The position numbers and the translations under genes are program-made. Below are positions 27,099 to 34,441 of a stretch of DNA of 40,779 bases, piece by piece; within the stretch, counting starts at the first letter, position 1; each line of letters begins with the position of its first letter. Origin of the DNA: Gammaproteobacteria bacterium (GTDB taxonomy: Bacteria > Pseudomonadota > Gammaproteobacteria > SZUA-229). Below the pieces are notes generated by a model. It was not told the origin of the DNA. It ran no database searches and saw nothing but the letters and a program-made list of their open reading frames with translations. Location of the stretch: NCBI GenBank assembly GCA_029881275.1, contig JAOUMX010000006.1:1-40779 (forward strand), written 5' to 3'.

Positions 27099-29396
27099 CT
27101 ATGGAGCGCCTTTTCTTAATGCAGCAGCCATCTCCTTACCACTTGCATAGCGACTATCTGCTTTCTTCTGTAACGCCTTGTTAACAATACGCGTTGCACT
27201 GGATGGCAAATCGGAACGCACTTCACGAATGGGTTTATGTTTATCATGCGTTATCTGATAGGCGAGACTGGCGATACTATCAGCGGAAAAGGGCAATTCT
27301 CCTGTCAGCAACTGATAGAAACTGATACCGAGAGAGTATATATCCGCATGGCCATCAACATTGGTACCGGTCATTTGTTCCGGCGCCATATAAGCAGGAC
27401 TACCCATAAAACTTCCGGTTCGGGTTTTGGCTGAATCTGTAATACGTGCTATACCAAAATCGGTAATTTTAATTTTACCTGTTTTCCGATCATACATAAT
27501 ATTACTGGGCTTGATGTCGCGGTGCACAATATTCTGTCCATGGGCATAATCCAGAGTTTCTGCAACATCCGCAATGATATTGTAAACTTCAGCAACCGGT
27601 AATAACTTGCCTTTTACCGCATAGTCACTCAAAGGTACGCCTTGCGCATAATCCATGGCAATAAAAGCAAAATCTTTTTCATCACCCACATCATAAACAG
27701 TAACAATATTTGGATGACTTAAACGACCCGCTGCTTCGGCTTCTCTAAAGAATCGTGACTTAATGGTTTTAATGTCAGTATCACTGAACATATTATATTC
27801 CAGTGTTTTAATCGCTACCTGACGATTTATTTTTGGATCCTTGCCCAGATAAACTACACCCATGGCACCACGTCCCAGTTCTTTCTCCAGTTCATAGCGA
27901 CCCAGCACGGGTAACTGCAACCCAAGATCAGGCATAACCAGTGTCTTGGTAGCCGAACCGGGAGTAAGAATTTCTGTTGCGGTTCCAGAAACATTGGTTA
28001 AGGATGCTAAACGCTTGGCAATATCCTTGTAACCTTTATGTCTGACATTGATTTCACTGTATAACTGCAATGCCTTGTCATACTCTCGGCGTCGTTCATA
28101 ACCCAGACCAATTTCATACATTTTCTCCAGTACATCTTCGGTCGGTTTACATTTCAACAGACTATAAAGCGCTTTATCATGATCGCCCTGTTCAAACTGG
28201 TACTGACCCAGATGCCAGAGCGCTTCATGCGTCTGTAATCTTAAATGGTTAATGCTTGCATCATTATGCTGTTTTATTAATACGACAATATGTCCGGCAA
28301 CCAGATATAGATATACACATACAAATGGCATCCAGAAACCTTTAATAACAAACAGCCCGTACTGAGAAACCAGAATAAAGGTAAATAATAAAATCGACGT
28401 AACATAGGCAGTAGTTCTACCCATGCTTGGCACAACTTTTAGCAAATAAAACAAAACCAGAATCAACAAACAAATATTTAACCAGTATGCCCAGGTTGGA
28501 ACTTTATAAAATGACTGACTCATTAAACTTGTCAGATTATGAGTTAATGCCTGTACAGCAGAATCATTTTCGTGACCAATGATAAACACCCTGTTTTTGA
28601 TTTTATCTGTCGATAATTTGAGCGCATCTTCCAGTGAAATAAATGTCTTTTCAGGCAGGTGCCCGGTGAACATTGAGTAATACATCATCACATGACCACT
28701 GATATCCGTATTAATCACGCCAAAATCAAGTTGCAGGACACCATCGTCATTCCAGACCATTTTATTTGCTTTTTTAAACCTGGAAAATAAAGCCAGGCTG
28801 ATATCAGGAATATTGGTACCCGATTCAGACTCCTGCCAGATCAGTGGCTGACGTGCAGTCACCGTGGTCTTTACTGTTGGTAATCGTTCATAGGGGAAGT
28901 TGTTATCCAGGGCATAAACTGAAATCGATTCCATGGAAGGTAAAAACACCTCGGCAAGTGTCTTCACCGCAATATGAGTATCCGTTGTTTCAGTTTGCAA
29001 TTTACCCGTCGAATAATAATCGGATTTGCTGGTCGCTTTAATGGCAAGCTGAATATTGTGCCTGCTCAATAATTGAGCAAGATGACTGAGACTGGACTGG
29101 CTAGACGCCCATTGACTTCCAACCTCTGTAGCCTCTTTGTTGTCAGTCTCGACAATTTGGTAATCCAGTGAAGGCAATTGATCTAGAAACAGACCGACAC
29201 CTGCAGCTTTAGACTTACCTAATTTACTAACTAACCAGCTCAGCTGATTGATCTCATCCGGGTTAGTCATTAGTGTTTCCGGCAGCCTAATCAGGGTGAT
29301 ATGGTCGACAGGAACAGGTTCAGGCAGCAGAAAGCTGGCCACCCGGAACATCTGACTGTCCGACCATTCCACCCAGCTATAGCGCATGCCTAGCAT
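27099..29396 (-). CDS. membrane Ser/Thr protein kinase with CHASE2-like sensor and TPR-like region
   Basis: At least 765 aa. The N-terminal 300 residues look like an extracytoplasmic CHASE2 domain. Three helices follow (about 303-320, 328-350, 354-375), then a TPR-like helical region (about 385-460) and a Hanks-type kinase. The kinase motifs are GRGAMGVVYLG (Gly loop, 508-518), K530, HRD (625-627), DFG (646-648) and APE (671-673), so it should be active. CHASE2 proteins normally begin with a membrane helix. Here the hydrophobic stretch LTGLVLLAGLIWAMLG lies mostly upstream of the first ATG (29396), in an open frame that extends to a stop at 29574-29576 with no in-frame NTG codon. The true start is therefore unresolved and may be ATT 29468. 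Confidence 0.85.
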   Translation of the reverse strand: MLGMRYSWVEWSDSQMFRVASFLLPEPVPVDHITLIRLPETLMTNPDEINQLSWLVSKLGKSKAAGVGLFLDQLPSLDYQIVETDNKEATEVGSQWASSQSSLSHLAQLLSRHNIQLAIKATSKSDYYSTGKLQTETTDTHIAVKTLAEVFLPSMESISVYALDNNFPYERLPTVKTTVTARQPLIWQESESGTNIPDISLALFSRFKKANKMVWNDDGVLQLDFGVINTDISGHVMMYYSMFTGHLPEKTFISLEDALKLSTDKIKNRVFIIGHENDSAVQALTHNLTSLMSQSFYKVPTWAYWLNICLLILVLFYLLKVVPSMGRTTAYVTSILLFTFILVSQYGLFVIKGFWMPFVCVYLYLVAGHIVVLIKQHNDASINHLRLQTHEALWHLGQYQFEQGDHDKALYSLLKCKPTEDVLEKMYEIGLGYERRREYDKALQLYSEINVRHKGYKDIAKRLASLTNVSGTATEILTPGSATKTLVMPDLGLQLPVLGRYELEKELGRGAMGVVYLGKDPKINRQVAIKTLEYNMFSDTDIKTIKSRFFREAEAAGRLSHPNIVTVYDVGDEKDFAFIAMDYAQGVPLSDYAVKGKLLPVAEVYNIIADVAETLDYAHGQNIVHRDIKPSNIMYDRKTGKIKITDFGIARITDSAKTRTGSFMGSPAYMAPEQMTGTNVDGHADIYSLGISFYQLLTGELPFSADSIASLAYQITHDKHKPIREVRSDLPSSATRIVNKALQKKADSRYASGKEMAAALRKGAP

Positions 29397-29718
29397 GGCC
29401 CAAATAAGCCCTGCTAATAAAACTAAACCGGTAAGGGATTTAAAACTGATATGACCTGCTCTGGAAATGACCGTACCCTGATAAATTCTAATGAAATATG
29501 AATGTATTTTAGCTGTTATTTTGTTAAATGGGGTAAGACACTGATAATTCCCACAAATTTGTATAATTTCTAATCAAAACTATACTAGTCATACTTAAAA
29601 CCATATTTAATAAAAGGGATAAAGCCCGGATCAGCACTATTGATATAACAGTTATTTAAAGCACAAATTGAAAATCCGTCGATATAAACATTAACGTTTT
29701 AAAAGGAGGTAAGGATAA
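29397..29718. other. 322-base divergent intergenic region
   Basis: It separates the kinase gene (minus) from the small membrane protein - histidine kinase operon (plus). The minus-strand frame of the kinase stays open through 29397-29573 and encodes a credible membrane helix. The plus side should contain the promoter of the sensor operon; the sequence is AT-rich, and I see no unambiguous -35/-10 pair or strong hairpin. Confidence 0.5.
29704..29710 (+). promoter_or_regulatory. strong Shine-Dalgarno site
   Basis: AGGAGGT, complementary to the 16S rRNA 3' end, lies eight bases upstream of the ATG at 29719. It is the strongest ribosome-binding site I see in the window and fixes the start of the sensor operon's first gene. 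Confidence 0.8.
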
Positions 29719-30102
29719 ATGAGTGAACGTATTTACCTGATTATTGCTGGCCTGGCCTTACTGATAATTTTATATCTGGATATGGACAACCTAATCTATG
29801 GTTATATTGGTATATTATTTTTCGAAGGCATAACCAACTGGCGCATTCCAAAAGTGGTCAGTAAAATACGCTACAGAAATGCCTGCCTTATACCGCAATA
29901 TATAAATCAGAATTACAAAATCAATATTGAAGCCGAGCAGGCATTAAGGCTTATTCTTGCCAGTATGCTAATCATTAGCTATATAGCGATCCCCAATCAG
30001 GCCTGGTTCTTACCCTGGTTTCTAGGTGTAATGCTAACATTTGCAGGCATTTCCAGATTCTGTCCTATGGTAATGACATTAAAATGGATAGGACTTAAAT
30101 GA
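29719..30102 (+). CDS. small inner-membrane protein (DUF2892-like)
   Basis: A 127-aa protein with four predicted membrane segments: about 4-20, 24-40, 78-93 and 97-112. The C-terminal GISRFCPMVMTLKWIG resembles the 'cysteine-proline' end of DUF2892/YgaP-type membrane domains, but this is a loose match. The start follows an excellent ribosome-binding site. The stop overlaps the histidine kinase start as ATGA (30099-30102), so the two are likely made together and it may be an accessory or sensory partner of that kinase. Confidence 0.75.
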   Translation: MSERIYLIIAGLALLIILYLDMDNLIYGYIGILFFEGITNWRIPKVVSKIRYRNACLIPQYINQNYKINIEAEQALRLILASMLIISYIAIPNQAWFLPWFLGVMLTFAGISRFCPMVMTLKWIGLK

Positions 30103-31493
30103 AAGAAGATTTATCCAATACCTGGAAAATTAGTATCGCCGTAAAAATCGCAGCACCTATCTTATGGTTAATTATCATTTCCAGTGTTCTATTTTCAGCT
30201 ATTGTTCAGCAGGATGTTGAAAGAAACCTTGCCTCCAGCATCAATCACAATGCTGAAGTACTGTCTCATGAAGTAGAAGAAATTATTAATTTTAGTGAAT
30301 TAACTGAAGATCATATAAATACAACTCGAAGCCATATTGAATTATTACTCAATAAATTTAACTTTAGTTATATTGAATTTTATCTTGCCGATAAACTTGT
30401 TCTAATAGGCAAGAAAGCCACAAATCATGACCATATAACCCTGGATATTGCATCAAAAAAAGAAAAAATTGATCTCAAAATATACCACCAACCCATAGCT
30501 GATCAAATTGCTGACGAACGTAAAAAAACATTATTTACAGTAGGTCCGATTTTTATAGCATTTGGACTTGTACTTGCATGGCTTATCCGATTTGTAGTTA
30601 TCAAACCCCTTCTGGAACTGGTTGATGCTACCCAAAAGATTTCCGATGGTAACATGGAATTACGTATCCATAGCCATCGCGAAGATGAATTTGGCTCACT
30701 CGCCAAATTCTTTAACCAGATGATGGATCACCTGAATGAAAACCAGCATAAACTTTTAATCACTGCTGAAGAGGCGCAACAGGCTAATCGAGCTAAAAGT
30801 ACTTTTCTTGCTAATATGAGCCATGAGCTACGCACCCCTCTGAATGCAATTATTGGATACTCTGAACTGCTACTTGAGGAAGCAAAGAAAGTTGCTGATC
30901 AACAACGAATTAATGATTTAAATAACATTCATATATCCGGTACACATTTATTATCACTGATTAATGATGTACTGGATATATCAAGAATTGAAGCCGGTAA
31001 GATGGAAATCTACCTGGAAGAAGAAACCATTGGTGTTTTAATAAATAATGTTATCTTTACCTGCAAATCTCTGATTGATAAAAACCATAATACACTGACC
31101 ATCAATATGCCGGGCATATCGGATATCGTAATGACATCCGATATTACAAAAGTCCGCCAGATTTTAATTAATTTAATTAGTAATGCCTGTAAATTCACTA
31201 CTAATGGCCAGATCATACTTGATGTTAATGTAGAAAATGAACAGGTAAATTTCATTATTACTGACACAGGAATCGGCATCAACGACGACCAGATAGAAAA
31301 AATATTTCATCCATTTCAACAGGCAGACTCATCCACAACTCGTAAATTTGGTGGTAGCGGATTAGGCCTGTCCATCAGTCGACATTATGCCGAAATGATG
31401 AATGGTGAACTTAATATTGATAATAAAAACACCCATGGCTCAAAATTTATTTTGAGACTCCCACTCACCATAACTGGAACCTCAAGTAAATAA
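30099..31493 (+). CDS. membrane sensor histidine kinase
   Basis: A 464-aa two-component sensor. A helix (about 14-35), a periplasmic segment of about 110 residues and a second helix (about 145-168) are followed by HAMP (about 168-220). The dimerisation/phosphoacceptor domain has H242 in ANMSHELRTPLN. The ATPase domain has N-box LINLISNACKF, G1 DTGIGI, F-box FHPFQQ and G2 GGSGLGLS. No receiver domain is fused. The likely partner is the single-domain regulator 23 bases downstream. The periplasmic domain shows no cysteines or recognised ligand motif, so the signal is unknown. Confidence 0.93.
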   Translation: MKEDLSNTWKISIAVKIAAPILWLIIISSVLFSAIVQQDVERNLASSINHNAEVLSHEVEEIINFSELTEDHINTTRSHIELLLNKFNFSYIEFYLADKLVLIGKKATNHDHITLDIASKKEKIDLKIYHQPIADQIADERKKTLFTVGPIFIAFGLVLAWLIRFVVIKPLLELVDATQKISDGNMELRIHSHREDEFGSLAKFFNQMMDHLNENQHKLLITAEEAQQANRAKSTFLANMSHELRTPLNAIIGYSELLLEEAKKVADQQRINDLNNIHISGTHLLSLINDVLDISRIEAGKMEIYLEEETIGVLINNVIFTCKSLIDKNHNTLTINMPGISDIVMTSDITKVRQILINLISNACKFTTNGQIILDVNVENEQVNFIITDTGIGINDDQIEKIFHPFQQADSSTTRKFGGSGLGLSISRHYAEMMNGELNIDNKNTHGSKFILRLPLTITGTSSK

Positions 31494-31516
31494 AAAACAA
31501 TCGATGGAATTATTTT

Positions 31517-31906
31517 ATGCTCACAATATTAGTTGTAGAAGATAATGCCTTAAATCGTGACATGCTATCGCGCCGATTACAAATGGAAGGCTACAAAGTA
31601 GAGACTGCTATTAATGGTCTGCAGGCCATTGAAACAGCAAGGACCCTGCTTCCGGATTTAATATTAATGGATCTGGATCTGCCTGTTATAAATGGCTGGG
31701 AAGCAACAAAAACATTAAAAGCTGATACTGTTACCCTGGATATTCCAGTCATCGCGCTTACCGCCCATGCATTCAATGAAGACAGAAAACAGGCCATCGA
31801 AGCCGGATGTGATGACTATGACACCAAGCCCGTCGATTTCCCACGCTTACAGGAAAAAATGCAGGCTTTACTAGAGGGTGAAAAATTGAGGGCAATCACT
31901 CGCTGA
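31517..31906 (+). CDS. single-domain response regulator (CheY-like)
   Basis: A 129-aa receiver domain without an output domain. Conserved residues are E8/D9 (VVEDN), phosphoacceptor D52 (LILMDLDLP), the switch Thr in VIALTAHA and Lys in DTKPVD. It lies directly downstream of the histidine kinase and probably accepts phosphate from it. With no DNA-binding domain it must act by protein contact or as a relay. Its last 11 bases overlap the convergent secreted-protein gene. Confidence 0.93.
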   Translation: MLTILVVEDNALNRDMLSRRLQMEGYKVETAINGLQAIETARTLLPDLILMDLDLPVINGWEATKTLKADTVTLDIPVIALTAHAFNEDRKQAIEAGCDDYDTKPVDFPRLQEKMQALLEGEKLRAITR

Positions 31907-32390
31907 CATAATTGTATTGTGTCACGTGATCTTTAACTATGCCCTTCTTGAGGACTTTAAAAACATCTTTATCAAAAACAATCTTACAAGGCGCCGAGAA
32001 GCCACAATCGAACATAATTTCACCGTCTATCCTGCGAAAAACATCGATATGGGCAATAATTTTTTCATCCAGAACACCAAACGTGTCCTTAATATAAGCA
32101 CTGCCTGCAGACTGCTTATTAACAACCTGAAACACCTCACGGATAGCCTCTGGTGTCACTGTCTTTGAGTAGGGATAAGGAATATAAAGCCGTATAAACC
32201 GGTTATCGCGATAGAACTTTACATAATGACTTTTACCGCTCATTTCGGCCATATCACCATCATTTTGCTCACGGCTAAAATAACCGGAATAAATCACCAC
32301 ATCGACATCTTCCTGTGCGGATGAAATATCCGAGAATACAATAGCTGACAGCATTAAAAACATGGTTATAAAAAGACCGCGATTCTTCAT
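31896..32390 (-). CDS. secreted protein of unknown function
   Basis: A 164-aa protein that I do not recognise. It has a clear signal peptide (MKNRGLFITMFLML..., cleavage likely after SSAQ-E or nearby). The mature part of about 140 residues has alternating strands and two Cys close together (FDCGFSAPCK), possibly a disulfide. I chose ATG 32390 because AGGG lies nine bases upstream; ATG 32396, two codons earlier, has the same site only three bases away. It converges on the response regulator with an 11-base overlap and is divergent from the SCO operon. Confidence 0.7.
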   Translation of the reverse strand: MKNRGLFITMFLMLSAIVFSDISSAQEDVDVVIYSGYFSREQNDGDMAEMSGKSHYVKFYRDNRFIRLYIPYPYSKTVTPEAIREVFQVVNKQSAGSAYIKDTFGVLDEKIIAHIDVFRRIDGEIMFDCGFSAPCKIVFDKDVFKVLKKGIVKDHVTQYNYVSE

Positions 32391-32483
32391 TAGCATAAAC
32401 CCTGACTCAGTTAAGATTGGTTATTGATCCACCATACAGCCGTAAGATTAGAACATGCGCTTTATCTTGGTGCAAGGCATAGC

Positions 32484-32547
32484 CTATGGTATATTTTCAT
32501 GCTGTAACCTGTAAATATGATCAGGTTCCGGCAGTTATATGCCATAG
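32484..32547 (+). ncRNA. possible structured leader RNA upstream of the SCO operon
   Basis: Outer arms CTATGGTATAT (32484-32494) and ATATGCCATAG (32537-32547) pair over 11 positions with one G-U. Inside, CTG (32502-32504) pairs with CAG (32532-32534), and AACCTG (32506-32511) pairs with CAGGTT (32522-32527) around a 10-base loop. The result is a nested long hairpin ending 52 bases before the ATG at 32600. It may be a regulatory leader, or the inner dyad may be a protein operator. No known riboswitch class is recognised. Confidence 0.4.
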
Positions 32548-32599
32548 TCTGTTAATTTAACCGGATATTAATTTAAACCCCCATACACCTGATTGACTT

Positions 32600-32911
32600 A
32601 TGATAAAAAACGTTAAAAAATTCGTTGGCATCTGTCTATTTTTACTATTTACAGGCCTGTTTGCTCAGCTGAATGCTCAAGACCTTGAGCAAAACACAAC
32701 CACAGCAGCCAGTAGCAACCAACAGATATTTACCCAGGCACAAACATCAGTTTCAGGTAATCAATCTATCACAGCTAAATCACCAGAAGCCAAAAGAGAG
32801 CTGTCGATGTTTTTTAAAATCGGCATAGCACTCAACATCATCATGTTAACCGCCTACATAACCTGGGCCGTTCGACAATGGCGCCAATCAAATAATAAAA
32901 AAGACCAATGA
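32600..32911 (+). CDS. small exported membrane protein preceding SCO
   Basis: A 103-aa protein with an N-terminal signal peptide or anchor (about 8-26, ending LNAQ). A Ser/Thr/Gln-rich linker (about 30-60) follows, then one membrane helix (about 71-90) and a short basic C-terminus (WRQSNNKKDQ). I do not recognise a family. The stop overlaps the SCO start as ATGA (32908-32911), so a role with that copper chaperone in oxidase assembly is plausible. Downstream of a potential RNA hairpin. Confidence 0.7.
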   Translation: MIKNVKKFVGICLFLLFTGLFAQLNAQDLEQNTTTAASSNQQIFTQAQTSVSGNQSITAKSPEAKRELSMFFKIGIALNIIMLTAYITWAVRQWRQSNNKKDQ

Positions 32912-33540
32912 GTAAAATTCAAACAAGAATAATCATTGCATTATTTGCATTTATCATTGCTCTCGCCTCAATGGTTTTCGTCAAACAACCTGCGCAGCCA
33001 TTACCTGCTGAACTAATTGCCGTGGTTCGGCCCAAAGCAGTAACCTTAAAAGAATTTTCACTGACCAACCAGCATAACCAGACTTTCACTCTCGAACAGT
33101 TAAGAAATCGTCAGTCACTGATATTTTTTGGTTACACATCATGTCCAGATATATGCCCGACCACATTATCGACATTAAATATTCTGTTTAAGTTACTTGA
33201 GAAAAAAAAGGCCAGCGGGAATTTACAGGTGGTATTTATTTCGGTTGATCCGGAACGGGATAACATTGAAAAACTCAATGCCTATATGAACTACTTTAAT
33301 GAGGACTTTATCGCAGCCACTGGCAATAAAGATGAAATAGACAAAGTCGCCAAACAATTCAATGCGGCTTATTTCATTGAAAATGACAATGCCGGTGAGA
33401 ATTATCTGATCAGCCATGCCAGTTCAATTTTCCTGGTTAATCAGGAGACAAAAATTATTGCTTCATTCTCACCACCGCATAATCCGGATATTTTAGCCGA
33501 ACAGTATTTGAAAATACGCGAGTTTTTTAATTTCAAATAA
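32908..33540 (+). CDS. SCO1/SenC-family copper chaperone
   Basis: A 210-aa membrane-anchored thioredoxin-fold protein (N-terminal helix about 7-25). The copper site is complete: C79 and C83 in TSCPDICP and H170 in LISHASS. SCO proteins deliver copper to, or reduce, the CuA/CuB sites of heme-copper oxidases and related reductases in the periplasm. It is second in a small operon; a DUF420 gene follows 83 bases later. It may serve the minus-strand heme-copper gene at 34442 or the ba3-like oxidase. A second SCO homologue is encoded at 38100-38930. Confidence 0.92.
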   Translation: MSKIQTRIIIALFAFIIALASMVFVKQPAQPLPAELIAVVRPKAVTLKEFSLTNQHNQTFTLEQLRNRQSLIFFGYTSCPDICPTTLSTLNILFKLLEKKKASGNLQVVFISVDPERDNIEKLNAYMNYFNEDFIAATGNKDEIDKVAKQFNAAYFIENDNAGENYLISHASSIFLVNQETKIIASFSPPHNPDILAEQYLKIREFFNFK

Positions 33541-33623
33541 CAGATTTTTTCTAGCCAGCACATAGAAATATATATATTATGCTACTCTTCTCTGTAAATT
33601 TTTGTCTAATATAAAGAAGGTCA

Positions 33624-34052
33624 ATGGACATAATCCCCTATCTCCCAACTTTTCAGGCAATTCTGAATCTGATTTCTGCTACCCTGATAGGCTGCGGTTA
33701 CTTTTTCATTCGTAATAAAAACAAATCAGCACATCGTACCTGCATGACGTCAGCATTAATCGTCTCAAGTTTCTTTCTGGTATCCTATTTTTATTATCAC
33801 TGGTCAGTTGGCAATGTCCCCTTTGCAGGACAGGGTCTGATACGCCCTGTTTATTTCAGCATTCTATTTAGCCATATTCTGCTGGCACTGAGCATGCTCG
33901 CTCTAATTCCAGTAACAGTAATACTGGCTATCAAAGGAAACACCCGCACACATAAACGATTTGCACGTGTGACTTTTCCTATATGGTTTTATGTTTCTGT
34001 TACTGGCGTTATAATTTATCTGCTGGTTTTTCACTTTTATCCAGCGCAGTAA
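33624..34052 (+). CDS. DUF420 family membrane protein
   Basis: A 142-aa protein with four predicted helices: about 10-27, 40-60, 75-100 and 115-138. It has the DUF420 pattern: an early Lys/Asn/His turn (NKNKSAHRTCM), SSFFLVSYFYYH, GLIRPVYFSILFSHILLA and THKRFARVTFPIWFYVSVTGV. His residues recur at predicted helix ends. The family is found beside cytochrome oxidase genes and SCO or CtaG proteins and is assumed to help oxidase assembly; its exact role is not known to me. AGAAGG just upstream gives a good ribosome-binding site. Confidence 0.85.
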   Translation: MDIIPYLPTFQAILNLISATLIGCGYFFIRNKNKSAHRTCMTSALIVSSFFLVSYFYYHWSVGNVPFAGQGLIRPVYFSILFSHILLALSMLALIPVTVILAIKGNTRTHKRFARVTFPIWFYVSVTGVIIYLLVFHFYPAQ

Positions 34053-34175
34053 ATATACTGACTAATTCCAGGTTTATTGATATAAAATATTGCTTTTTCC
34101 GGCGATCTATTGAAATATCAGGTTTAATTTAATCGTTATCAAATATTTTTTAAATCAGCATTTAAGGCCCTAACA

Positions 34176-34427
34176 ATGGAAATGATTTATTTTACAGTAG
34201 CAGCAGTTGTCCTCTATGGCGTATCCGACTGGATTCTCAACCAGATTGAAATCCGGCATGGTGCACGACTGGAAAATCGATCACTGATATTTTTTGTTAT
34301 TATTGGCACACTATCAGTTATTTCATTTTATGTTATTCAAAATCTTTACATAAAATCTGATACCACCGTTACACCAGAAAACACTCAAATTGAGCAGGTC
34401 GTACAGCCTGTAATCCCGCAGCAATAA
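34176..34427 (+). CDS. small membrane protein, unknown
   Basis: An 83-aa protein with two predicted helices (about 4-20 and 37-54), a basic loop between (RHGARLENR), and a hydrophilic tail rich in Thr, Gln, Val and Pro. No family recognised. It lies 123 bases after the DUF420 gene and stops 14 bases before the convergent heme-copper oxidase gene. Its setting among respiratory genes suggests an envelope role; nothing more can be said. Confidence 0.6.
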   Translation: MEMIYFTVAAVVLYGVSDWILNQIEIRHGARLENRSLIFFVIIGTLSVISFYVIQNLYIKSDTTVTPENTQIEQVVQPVIPQQ

Positions 34428-34441
34428 TAATTAAATGACTG

